Shown here one piece after another: positions 7,679 to 13,846 of a stretch of 13,846 nt of DNA (positions are counted from its first letter, which is position 1; every line of letters begins with the position of its first letter). Both the position numbers and the translations under genes were made by a program. The notes under the pieces are model-generated. The model was not told the DNA's origin. It ran no database searches and was given only the letters and a program-made list of their open reading frames with translations. The stretch is from the NCBI GenBank assembly GCA_030151845.1, contig JASLCM010000044.1, positions 1 through 13,846 of the forward strand, read 5' to 3'. This DNA comes from Bacteroides sp. (lineage in GTDB: Bacteria > Bacteroidota > Bacteroidia > Bacteroidales > Bacteroidaceae).

Positions 7679-8101
7679 ATGAAACAAATAAACGTAGTTG
7701 CAGCTGTACTGCTAAATAAGAAAAAAGAAGTTCTTTGCTTTCAAAAAGGAGAACATAAACACCCCTATATAACCAATAAATACGAATTTCCTGGAGGTAA
7801 AGTAGAAGCTGGAGAGAGTGAAGAGGAGGCAATTCAAAGAGAGATTAAAGAAGAACTCACCTGTTCTATAACGCCAGTAAAACACCTCATTACAGTACAA
7901 CACAGTTATCCAGACTTTAAAATCGCCCTCTCTGCTTATTTATGTAAAATGGAGACAGAAAAGCTAAACTTGCAAGAACACAAACAAGTAATAGCCCTAC
8001 CTCCAACCTCACAACAGTTTTTAAATTTAGACTGGGCTGCAGCAGATGTTCCAATATCACAAGAAATATACCGATTAGCGAATGCCAACCTCCTACTTTA
8101 A
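7679..8101 (+). CDS. Nudix hydrolase, MutT-like (8-oxo-dGTP diphosphatase or related NTP pyrophosphatase)
   Basis: A 140-aa single-domain Nudix protein, probably hydrolysing oxidised or non-canonical nucleoside triphosphates to monophosphates in the cytosol. The Nudix box runs 40-62: Gly40, five residues, Glu46, seven residues, then REIKEEL (54-60). Glu58 and Glu59 with Arg54/Glu55 are the metal-binding core. The Gly normally near the end of the box (EExGU) is Thr61. The tail LDWAAADVPI (117-126) matches the LDWAPADLPI-type ending of MutT/NudG-like proteins. The start is secure: residues 1-12 form the first beta strand and the next Met is residue 91. It is divergent from proBA and convergent with the phosphatase gene, whose stop codon it overlaps. 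Substrate (8-oxo-dGTP or a modified CTP) cannot be settled from sequence. Confidence 0.88.
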   Translation: MKQINVVAAVLLNKKKEVLCFQKGEHKHPYITNKYEFPGGKVEAGESEEEAIQREIKEELTCSITPVKHLITVQHSYPDFKIALSAYLCKMETEKLNLQEHKQVIALPPTSQQFLNLDWAAADVPISQEIYRLANANLLL

Positions 8102-9744
8102 GGCTTAATCTGCTCCATTAAAGGAAGGATTGGCCGACCAATAGCTCCATTTGGACGCTGTATTTGAAGGAGTGCAGCTAAAGTTACAGCAACATCCGTT
8201 ATCTCAACCTCCTGGTAAGTTCTTCCATTGGGTATTTTCCACCCTAACCATACCAAAGGGATTTGTGCATCATCGGGATGCCAAGTTCCATGACTAGCTC
8301 CTTGTGATCTACTACTGCTGTAATAACCAGGCTTTAGAATAACCTGTATTTCCCCACAAATAGCGGGATGGTATCCATTTCTCATCCTTGTTCTTATCCA
8401 ATTGGGCAAGGGGTAAGTTTCAATTTCTCTACTTCTTAATGCAAATCCAATAGCTGGTTGTTCTCTTAAATAACCCAAAACCAACTCATTTAACTCCTCC
8501 TGCTCTACACCTAACTCTTTAATTTTCGCATAATTATAGTTCACCTGATAGTTGTAAAGATTGATAACCAACTGATCGCTACCCAACGACTCCTTCAGAA
8601 AGCCATTTAGTTTACCCCGTTCCTCGCTCTCATCCCAGTTCGCTCCAGGAAGCTTATTCTCCTTGAGGTAAGTACCATTATGAATCGCACCATGGTCGGC
8701 AGTTAATACGAAAAGATAATTTTCACGGCCAAGCTGACTGTCTAAATAGTCTATAAATTCTCCAATTCTTCGATCTAGTTTGATGTAAGCATCCTCCATT
8801 TTTAGAGAATTTGGACCGAAAAGATGTCCCATATAATCGGTAGAAGAGAGACTCACAGCAAGAAAGTCGGTATACTCCCCTTGTCCCAGCTGCTCATAGG
8901 CAATAGCAGATTTAGCAAAGTCGAGTGTCAGATCATTGCCATAAGGTGTATGCGTAATAATACCAGCTCCTTTCTCTTTCACAAGAGGTGAGAAATCGAA
9001 AGGAAACTCAACATCCATTCCTTTTAGTGAACGCTCATAGGCTATGGCATTAAGTCCGTAATGCAAATAACTCTTTAAAGGATACTCCAACTTCCATCTT
9101 CTTGAGAGATATTTCTGAGGATATCTCTTTTCATTAAATTTCTTTACCCACTTGGGCAACTCACTCATATACCAACTACTCGAAACCCACTCCGCAGTGG
9201 AAGAGTCGAACCAATAAGCAGCAGTAGGATTATGTCCACCAGGAAGAACACTCGCACGATCCTTTAAAGCAACAGAGATTACCTTAGATCGAAACTCCGT
9301 ACTCATTCTCAACTCATCGGTTATTGTTGTTGATTCTATCCGAAAAGGAGACTTTGCCGCTCGCCCTTCGGGTAAAAATCCATACTGCCCCACTCCTTGA
9401 ACTTTAGGATCATCAAGTACATATACCATTTCACCTGTACGCTGAACCGTAAATTCATTCCCCACTACTCCATGTATAGCAGGTACAGTTCCAGTATACA
9501 AAGAGGCATGTCCAACAGCTGTAAAAGTAGGAATATAGTTAATCATGGTGTTTTCACATGCAAACCCCTCTTGTAAGAGTCGGTTAAACCCTCGAGAGGA
9601 GTATCGATGAGCATACCGATGCAAGTTATCCCATCGCATCTGATCTACCACTAAGCAAACAACTAGTTTGGGACGTTGATTAGCATTAGAAAAGAGGTTT
9701 AAGCTAGCTAGAAGAAAAACAAAAAATAAGATTCTCTTTTTCAT
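8098..9744 (-). CDS. pafA: Alkaline phosphatase, PafA type, exported
   Basis: A broad phosphomonoesterase of the alkaline-phosphatase superfamily, likely releasing phosphate in the periplasm. The frame extends up to an ATG at 9762, but the ATG at 9744 is better. It directly begins a signal peptide (MKKRILFFVFLLASLNLFSNA then NQ), has AGGA about 4 nt upstream, and clears the preceding stop by 10 bp. Counting from 9762, residues matching the PafA active site are Asp40, Thr81 (nucleophile, PTFTAVGH), Asn102, Lys167 and Arg169 (LKDR), Asp309 and His313 (STDYMGH), Asp356/His357 (ADHG) and His491 (SHGTWHP). Lys/Arg next to the nucleophile mark a monoesterase rather than an NPP-type diesterase. Length (about 548 aa) is normal. 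It is last in a tight three-gene run behind the hemerythrin protein and the regulator. No Pho-box is recognisable, and the tight spacing leaves no room for a private promoter. Confidence 0.93.
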   Translation of the reverse strand: MKKRILFFVFLLASLNLFSNANQRPKLVVCLVVDQMRWDNLHRYAHRYSSRGFNRLLQEGFACENTMINYIPTFTAVGHASLYTGTVPAIHGVVGNEFTVQRTGEMVYVLDDPKVQGVGQYGFLPEGRAAKSPFRIESTTITDELRMSTEFRSKVISVALKDRASVLPGGHNPTAAYWFDSSTAEWVSSSWYMSELPKWVKKFNEKRYPQKYLSRRWKLEYPLKSYLHYGLNAIAYERSLKGMDVEFPFDFSPLVKEKGAGIITHTPYGNDLTLDFAKSAIAYEQLGQGEYTDFLAVSLSSTDYMGHLFGPNSLKMEDAYIKLDRRIGEFIDYLDSQLGRENYLFVLTADHGAIHNGTYLKENKLPGANWDESEERGKLNGFLKESLGSDQLVINLYNYQVNYNYAKIKELGVEQEELNELVLGYLREQPAIGFALRSREIETYPLPNWIRTRMRNGYHPAICGEIQVILKPGYYSSSRSQGASHGTWHPDDAQIPLVWLGWKIPNGRTYQEVEITDVAVTLAALLQIQRPNGAIGRPILPLMEQIKP

Positions 9745-9754
9745 AGTTCCTGAA

Positions 9755-10357
9755 TCAGTCATTAATATCCTCTAAATCTACCAATTTATTTACAATTGCA
9801 TAAATGGTCAATCCAGAAACACTGTGTATCTGTAACTTCTTACTGATGTTTTTTCTATGCGTATTTACCGTGTGGATAGAAAGAAAGAGCTCATCGGCAA
9901 TCTCTTTATTTGTCATTCCTTGAGCAACACAAACAACAATCTCTTTTTCTCGCTGACTCAATGTCTCTTGCTCATCCTCCTCATCGGGGTCTATTTTTTT
10001 AAGCTTCTTCACCTTACCTTCCAGCGCACTCACGGTATCGAATATAGAGATTGTCTCGTCATACTTCTGCAACAAAGCTGGATCTATAGAGGAGCTAACC
10101 AAACCTACAACACAAATCCCCTTCCCACTAATCTTCTCTTTGAACGACTCTACATCAAAAAAATCACCAAAGAAGGGATTTACAATTAAAATATCGATGG
10201 GCTTGGTTCGGATACAGTCGGCCAAGGCATCTGGAGTAGATAACTCTATGGATTGAATCGTCAAGTTTGGTAAACGATTCAATGTAGCCATTACACCGGT
10301 TCTAATTATAACCGATTTCTCGGCAATGGCTATATAGATCATTTCTCTATTCTTCAT
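9755..10357 (-). CDS. LuxR/NarL-type transcription regulator with degenerate receiver domain
   Basis: A 200-aa cytosolic DNA-binding protein. Residues about 6-120 have the shape of a receiver (IYIAIAEKSVIIRTG... IDILIVNPFFGD... GICVVGLVSSS). The phospho-acceptor Asp is replaced by Asn60 and the N-terminal acidic pair is reduced to Glu13, so ordinary phosphorelay control is unlikely. An acidic linker (DPDEEDEQE, 123-131) leads to a GerE/LuxR helix-turn-helix: LSQREKEIVVCVAQGMTNKEIA (133-154) and LSIHTVNTHRKNISKKL (159-175). The start ATG at 10357 overlaps the hemerythrin gene by 11 bp and has GAGGAG 11 nt upstream; the ATG at 10342 (MIYIAIAEK) is an alternative. No histidine kinase is adjacent. 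Overlap with the hemerythrin gene suggests they act together, with the hemerythrin protein or another input replacing phosphorylation. Confidence 0.88.
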   Translation of the reverse strand: MKNREMIYIAIAEKSVIIRTGVMATLNRLPNLTIQSIELSTPDALADCIRTKPIDILIVNPFFGDFFDVESFKEKISGKGICVVGLVSSSIDPALLQKYDETISIFDTVSALEGKVKKLKKIDPDEEDEQETLSQREKEIVVCVAQGMTNKEIADELFLSIHTVNTHRKNISKKLQIHSVSGLTIYAIVNKLVDLEDIND

Positions 10358-11051
10358 CGCCTAGTAATCTCCTCTCTAAATTTAAAATTGCAGGAGTAAA
10401 GAGATAGTCCTCTATTTTACAATGCTCTTCCAAGCCAAGCTCACAGGCATAAATATCATACAGTACAGTCACTAATTGAGAGTGATTCACCTCTTTGGGA
10501 CAAAACCGTAGAATAACATTTTTTAGTTCGGCCACCTTCTCACTAATTAAATCATGATGCATCGAATAGGTACTAATTGTAAATCCTTTTTTGAGAGACC
10601 CATCCAATAGCTGATCCACATAAGTAAAGACTGTTTTATCTTCGAAATCCATATGCTTCTCAATTTCTTCACTGTACTCATCAAACAAATTAATGATAAG
10701 TGAGGCCACTCGATTTTTTGTATCACCAATCGCTTCAACCAACTGAGTGCGTATACGTGGTAATAAAGAGTCGATGAAATATCGATGAGAACTTCTTAAG
10801 TAATTTACCAAAGAAGAGATGGATAAGCATGCTGACTTACCATCTATTCTGGAAAAGCCCTCACAAACGAAATTAGCTACAGCCAAAAACGTATTTGTAT
10901 CGACCTCATTTTCTTCACAAATCTCTCTTACGCTCTTCTCCTCAAACCCTAGTGGGATTCCAAAACGATCCATAACCAACAATAGCGAATAGCTATTTCC
11001 AATTAACTTCGCCATTTTATCGGTCGACTTTATTTTAAAATTCTCTTCCAT
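10347..11051 (-). CDS. Hemerythrin-domain protein, RIC/ScdA/YtfE-like without the cysteine pair
   Basis: A 234-aa cytosolic protein. Residues about 10-62 align by pattern with the ScdA N-terminal domain (KMAKLIGNSYSLLLVMDRFGIPLGFEEKSVREIC), but the usual DYCCGG is replaced by IPLGFEE, so the Cys pair is gone. Residues about 83-230 form a hemerythrin bundle with the full di-iron ligand pattern: His89, His133 and Glu137 (HMDFE), His165 or His166 (MHHDL), His210 and Glu214 (HCKIE). The spacings match the YtfE ligands. RIC proteins act in iron-sulfur repair and NO/O2 stress. Without the cysteines a sensor role for O2, NO or iron is my inference, supported by the 11-bp overlap with the regulator gene. 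AAGGAG lies 7 nt before the ATG. It is first in an operon with the regulator and the phosphatase. Confidence 0.87.
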   Translation of the reverse strand: MEENFKIKSTDKMAKLIGNSYSLLLVMDRFGIPLGFEEKSVREICEENEVDTNTFLAVANFVCEGFSRIDGKSACLSISSLVNYLRSSHRYFIDSLLPRIRTQLVEAIGDTKNRVASLIINLFDEYSEEIEKHMDFEDKTVFTYVDQLLDGSLKKGFTISTYSMHHDLISEKVAELKNVILRFCPKEVNHSQLVTVLYDIYACELGLEEHCKIEDYLFTPAILNLERRLLGDEE

Positions 11052-11069
11052 CTCTCTTCTCCTTTTTTA

Positions 11070-11100
11070 CAAAGTAAGCAATTCTTCTCTATCTATACAA
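11070..11100 (-). promoter_or_regulatory. Probable promoter of the hemerythrin-regulator-pafA operon
   Basis: On the minus strand TTG (11100-11098), a 20-nt spacer and TTACTTTG (11077-11070) resemble the Bacteroidota -33/-7 pair, with one mismatch in the -7 box. Initiation near 11064 would place the AAGGAG ribosome site at the very start of the message. Confidence 0.5.
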
Positions 11101-11227
11101 TCGCTAAAAGTAGGTATTTCTTGTATAAAAGAAGTATAAAAATAAAAATATCTATCTTTTAGTAAGCAGTTCTTGTTTTTATGCAACCAATAAGAGGGTT
11201 TTATCTCGTTTTTATAGCACAAATGAT

Positions 11228-11235
11228 TATCTTTA
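11228..11235 (+). promoter_or_regulatory. -7 box of the POT transporter gene
   Basis: TATCTTTA is one mismatch from TAnnTTTG and lies 36 bp before the ATG. The -33 is weak (TCG at 11206-11208, spacer 19). Confidence 0.45.
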
Positions 11236-11271
11236 CCCTCAATTTTAAAAACATTAACAGATAAATAAAAG

Positions 11272-12660
11272 ATGAACAAAACAGCCCCTACCCCTAAAAC
11301 TGGCTACACTCGCGCATTCTGGGTGAGTAATGTGGTGGAGTTATTTGAACGTATGGCCTACTATGCCGTATTTATTGTATTAACCATCTACCTTTCCAAT
11401 ATTTTAGGATTTAGTGATACCGAAGCAGGAATTATTGCAGGTCTATTTTCTGGTGGTCTATACCTACTACCCATTTTTACAGGCGCCTATGCCGATAAGA
11501 TTGGATTTAGAAAGTCGATGATTATTGCCTTTTCACTGCTCACAGCGGGTTATCTCGGACTAGGAGTACTCCCTACCCTACTTGAGGCTAGTGGATTGGT
11601 TAGTTATGGCGAGAGCACCGAGTTCTTTGGGCTACGAGAAAGCAATGAACGATGGATGATAGCTCCTGTGCTTTTTTTACTCATGGTGGGAGGTTCTTTC
11701 ATTAAATCGGTTATTTCAGGCTCAGTAGCAAAAGAGACAACCGAAGCCAATCGTGCAAAAGGATACTCTATCTTCTACATGATGGTTAACATTGGTGCTT
11801 TTACTGGAAAAACCATTATTGATCCGCTCAGAAATCAAATTGGAGAACAAGCCTATATCTACATTAACTACTTTTCGGCAACAATGACATTAATCGCTCT
11901 ATTTGCAGTAATTCTTCTCTACAAATCGGCTCATACCGAAGGGGAAGGAAAAAGCATGAAAGAGATAGGACAGGGCTTTCTTCGTATCTTCTCAAACTGG
12001 CGACTCATTCTCTTAATTTTAATTGTTACTGGATTCTGGATGGTACAACAGCAGCTCTATGCCACAATGCCTAAGTATGTTATTCGCTTGGCTGGAGAGA
12101 GTGCAAAACCAGGCTGGATAGCCAATGTGAATCCATTTGTTGTAGTGTGTTGCGTAAGCTTTATAACTAAACTTATGTCTAAAAAAAGTGCACTAACCTC
12201 GATGAACATTGGGATGTTTCTAATTCCAGTTTCTGCCCTACTAATGGCCTGTGGAAATATGTTTAAGAGTGAACTTATCACAGGAATGAGCAACGTAACG
12301 CTTATGATGATGCTAGGTATTGTTGTACAAGCTTTGGCCGAGTGTTTCATCTCTCCTCGTTTTCTTGAGTATTTCTCATTACAGGCTCCAAAAGGAGAAG
12401 AGGGTATGTATTTAGGCTTTAGTAACCTTCACTCTTTTCTATCCTCTATTCTTGGATTTGGGCTAGCAGGATACCTACTCTCTAAGTACTGTCCAGACCC
12501 CGCTCTTTTTGAGAGTAGAGCAGCTTGGGAAGCAGCAAGTGTAAATGCACACTACATTTGGTTCTATTTTGCTGGAATTGGACTTCTTGCAGCGATTGCT
12601 TTACTTGTATTTGCCAAGGTTACTCAACACCTGGATAAAAAGAGAGAATTAGCTAAATAG
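11272..12660 (+). CDS. Proton-coupled peptide transporter, POT/PTR family
   Basis: An inner-membrane major-facilitator protein of 462 aa, probably importing di- or tripeptides with protons. The first helix carries the POT signature ExxER: ELFERMAYY (23-31, with Met28 where Phe is usual). It is followed by the loop GAYADKIGFRKS (71-82), in the place of the MFS motif A. Later the block AECFISPRFLEYFSLQAP (356-373) fits the conserved TM10 Glu and AP stretch of POT proteins. About 12 hydrophobic segments are seen: roughly 28-46, 54-72, 82-104, 128-150, 166-182, 197-218, 243-262, 283-302, 310-327, 343-362, 380-404 and 425-449. The ATG begins directly before the conserved N-terminus. The predicted leader of about 30 nt has an A-rich stretch but no clear Shine-Dalgarno. 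It is a single gene; a hairpin lies 27 bp after the stop. Substrate is inferred from the family only. Confidence 0.88.
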   Translation: MNKTAPTPKTGYTRAFWVSNVVELFERMAYYAVFIVLTIYLSNILGFSDTEAGIIAGLFSGGLYLLPIFTGAYADKIGFRKSMIIAFSLLTAGYLGLGVLPTLLEASGLVSYGESTEFFGLRESNERWMIAPVLFLLMVGGSFIKSVISGSVAKETTEANRAKGYSIFYMMVNIGAFTGKTIIDPLRNQIGEQAYIYINYFSATMTLIALFAVILLYKSAHTEGEGKSMKEIGQGFLRIFSNWRLILLILIVTGFWMVQQQLYATMPKYVIRLAGESAKPGWIANVNPFVVVCCVSFITKLMSKKSALTSMNIGMFLIPVSALLMACGNMFKSELITGMSNVTLMMMLGIVVQALAECFISPRFLEYFSLQAPKGEEGMYLGFSNLHSFLSSILGFGLAGYLLSKYCPDPALFESRAAWEAASVNAHYIWFYFAGIGLLAAIALLVFAKVTQHLDKKRELAK

Positions 12661-12679
12661 CAAACTCCTCTTTTTTCCT

Positions 12680-12687
12680 TATCTTTG
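12680..12687 (+). promoter_or_regulatory. -7 box of the walJ-like gene
   Basis: TATCTTTG matches TAnnTTTG exactly, with no good -33 at 19-21 nt. Its last G is also the first base of a 10-bp inverted repeat, so the predicted start (about 12692) falls inside the repeat. Confidence 0.6.
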
Positions 12688-12714
12688 CCGTTAATTACTG
12701 ACCGAATTAACGGC
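12687..12714 (+). terminator. Perfect 10-bp inverted repeat: terminator of the POT gene or operator of walJ
   Basis: GCCGTTAATT (12687-12696) and AATTAACGGC (12705-12714) are exact complements around an 8-nt loop. They are followed by ATTTATTTTATC, an imperfect T-tract. The repeat sits 27 bp after the POT stop and on the predicted walJ start. As RNA it could end read-through from the POT gene; as DNA it could be a repressor site. The sequence does not decide. Confidence 0.55.
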
Positions 12715-12729
12715 ATTTATTTTATCATG

Positions 12730-13530
12730 ATGAAAATAAAGTTTATGAGTTTAGGTAGTGGTAGTAGTGGAAACAGCTATTACCTAGGCACATCCACATA
12801 TGGAATCCTTGTTGATGCAGGCATCGGCATTAGGAACACAAAGAAAATTTTAAAAGAAGAGGGAATCTCCCTCGAAGAGATTAAAGCTGTATTTATTACT
12901 CACGACCATGCAGATCATATCAAAGCAGTTGGTTACTTAGGAGAGCGTCATAATATTCCTATTTACACCACTCATGAGATTCATCAAGGAATCAACAAAA
13001 ATTATTGTACCAAAATAAAATTGAATGGCTCTGCACATTATATATGTAAAGAGGAACCTTTTGTTTTCAAGGATTTTAAAATAACTCCATTTGAAGTTCC
13101 ACACGATGGTACAGATAATGTAGGGTACTGCATTGAGGTGGGTGGCAAAACATTCTCCTTTTTAACCGACTTAGGTGAAATTACCCCAACTGCAGCTAAA
13201 TACATTAAAAAAGCCAACCACCTAATCATTGAAGCCAACTATGACGATGAAATGCTAGCTATGGGGCCCTACCCCCGCTACCTTAAAGATCGGATTCGAG
13301 GAAAGAACGGACATATGAGCAACCGAGAGACAGCTCAGTTTCTAGCCAATAATTTCCACAAAGAGTTAGAAAACATCTGGTTATGCCACTTAAGTAAGGA
13401 CAACAATCATCCAGAGCTGGCCTACAAAACCATAGAGTATGCATTGAGGGAAAAAAATATCATTGTAGGAAAAGATATTCAACTAACTGCCCTTAAACGT
13501 ACTTTACCCTCAGAGATGTATGAATTATAA
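12730..13530 (+). CDS. Metallo-beta-lactamase-fold hydrolase, WalJ/YycJ-like
   Basis: A cytosolic binuclear metal hydrolase; YycJ/WalJ relatives are described as DNA exonucleases linked to repair. From the ATG at 12730 it has 266 aa. SLGSGSSGNSYYL (7-19) is the family opening, THDHADH (57-63) supplies His58, His60, Asp62 and His63, and His125 (VPHDGTDN) and Asp147 (FLTDLGE) add the remaining first-half ligands. IIEANYDDEML (166-176), GHMSN (194-198) and WLCHLSKDNNHPE (217-229, with His220) complete the site and match YycJ closely. The in-frame TTG at 12685 is rejected as a start because it overlaps the -7 box; the adjacent ATG at 12727 is possible. Unlike Firmicutes, there is no walRK two-component operon here, so the name marks family rather than cell-wall signalling. 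PhnP-like cyclic phosphodiesterase is a weaker alternative. Confidence 0.88.
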   Translation: MKIKFMSLGSGSSGNSYYLGTSTYGILVDAGIGIRNTKKILKEEGISLEEIKAVFITHDHADHIKAVGYLGERHNIPIYTTHEIHQGINKNYCTKIKLNGSAHYICKEEPFVFKDFKITPFEVPHDGTDNVGYCIEVGGKTFSFLTDLGEITPTAAKYIKKANHLIIEANYDDEMLAMGPYPRYLKDRIRGKNGHMSNRETAQFLANNFHKELENIWLCHLSKDNNHPELAYKTIEYALREKNIIVGKDIQLTALKRTLPSEMYEL

Positions 13531-13731
13531 AAAGCTGTTTTACATTTTTTAACCAAGTATAAAAAACAACATTCATAGCTTACTCTACGAAGCAAATAAA
13601 CCGAGGCTGTTTATTCCTAAAACATTATCTTACTATCACTTAATAAAAAATCATAGGAAGGGTCTAAAAAACAGGTAGTGTTAAAATTGAAAATAAAGAG
13701 AGAACTCAGCTTAAAAAAAAATTATTAACTC
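13531..13731. other. Intergenic region upstream of the tRNA promoter
   Basis: This AT-rich stretch after the walJ-like stop has no credible open frame. A weak hairpin AATAAAC/GTTTATT (13595-13601, 13609-13615) lacks a T-tract, so no firm terminator for the upstream gene is identified. Confidence 0.4.
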
Positions 13732-13761
13732 TTGTCAGTTAAAAAAAATCATTTACCTTTG
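13732..13761 (+). promoter_or_regulatory. Promoter of tRNA-Lys (TTG-N19-TACCTTTG)
   Basis: TTG (13732-13734), a 19-nt spacer and TACCTTTG (13754-13761) match the Bacteroidota housekeeping promoter well. It is the best such match in the window. Initiation near 13767 leaves about 15 nt of 5' leader to be removed by RNase P before the tRNA. Confidence 0.8.
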
Positions 13762-13781
13762 CAGTGCAATTAAGAGGAAAT

Positions 13782-13846
13782 GCACTCATAGCTCAGTTGG
13801 TAGAGCAATTGACTCTTAATCAATGGGTCCAGGGTTCGAATCCCTG
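13782..13846 (+). tRNA. tRNA-Lys (anticodon CUU), 3' end cut by window
   Basis: The cloverleaf folds by eye. The acceptor 5' strand is GCACTCA, then TA, D-stem GCTC/GAGC, anticodon stem ATTGA/TCAAT with loop CTCTTAA (anticodon CTT), a 5-nt variable loop GGGTC and T-stem CAGGG/CCCTG around TTCGAAT. The window ends at the last base of the T-stem, so the acceptor 3' strand (TGAGTGC expected) and any CCA are outside. It reads AAG lysine codons. Confidence 0.95.

Larger units (their letters stand above)
11052..11271. other. Divergent intergenic region, hemerythrin operon / POT transporter
   Basis: This 220-bp AT-rich gap between divergent starts holds one promoter candidate for each side, described separately, and an inverted repeat TATACAA (11094-11100) / TTGTATA (11121-11127) with a 20-nt spacer. 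No coding potential is convincing. Confidence 0.5.

Noticed and set aside
12685..12729. TTG start for the metallo-beta-lactamase-fold gene giving 15 extra residues
   Set aside because: The TTG is part of the TATCTTTG box and the extra codons run through the palindrome; family alignment begins at MKIKFMSLGS.
13595..13615. Hairpin AATAAAC/GTTTATT after the walJ-like gene as a terminator
   Set aside because: Only 7 bp, mostly A-T, with no T-run on either side.
13725..13742. Inverted repeat TTAACT/AGTTAA around the tRNA promoter -33 as an operator
   Set aside because: Six A-T-rich base pairs flanked by A-runs; easily chance in this composition.
13782..13846. tRNA-Lys as an attachment site for an integrated element
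   Set aside because: No integrase or duplicated tRNA 3' end is visible, and the tRNA 3' end lies outside the window.
1..13846. CRISPR array, insertion sequence or tandem repeat
   Set aside because: No regularly spaced repeats, transposase motifs or terminal inverted repeats were seen on either strand.

Overview
The window is a stretch of ordinary chromosome from a low-GC member of the Bacteroidota, most likely order Bacteroidales. Three things point there: protein signatures (a Bacteroidales-type Fe/cambialistic superoxide dismutase, a PafA-type alkaline phosphatase, a secreted GH29 fucosidase), AT-rich intergenic DNA, and repeated promoter boxes of the Bacteroidota form TAnnTTTG. The genus cannot be fixed from the sequence. 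No insertion sequence, phage gene, CRISPR array or plasmid function is visible.

Layout. 1-423 (-) is the 5' part of a carboxynorspermidine decarboxylase (polyamine synthesis), cut by the window edge. 565-2871/2904 (-) is a complete PcrA/UvrD-type helicase. 3038-3619 (+) is superoxide dismutase, with an alternative start at 3002 that would add a hydrophobic leader; a perfect rho-independent terminator follows. 3773-5077 (+) is a secreted alpha-L-fucosidase with no SusC/SusD partners in view. 5298-7627 (-) is the proBA operon in the order proB-proA with an ATGA overlap, closed by a hairpin terminator at 5253-5290. 7679-8101 (+) is a MutT-like Nudix hydrolase, transcribed divergently from proBA out of a 51-bp gap. 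Its stop codon overlaps that of the convergent phosphatase gene.

8098-11051 (-) looks like a three-gene operon. First comes a RIC/ScdA-like hemerythrin protein that keeps the di-iron ligands but has lost the N-terminal cysteine pair. Next is a LuxR-type regulator whose receiver domain lacks the phospho-acceptor aspartate, then a PafA-type alkaline phosphatase. This is the most unusual part of the window: a candidate iron/oxygen/NO-responsive regulatory pair coupled to a periplasmic phosphatase.

11272-12660 (+) is a POT-family peptide transporter. 12730-13530 (+) is a WalJ/YycJ-like metallo-beta-lactamase-fold nuclease with a palindrome sitting on its probable transcription start. 13782-13846 (+) is a tRNA-Lys(CUU) cut by the window end and preceded by the clearest promoter here.

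Functionally the window mixes DNA maintenance (PcrA, MutT, WalJ), oxidative-stress defence (superoxide dismutase, MutT, the hemerythrin protein), proline and polyamine synthesis, and nutrient capture at the envelope (fucosidase, phosphatase, peptide transporter).
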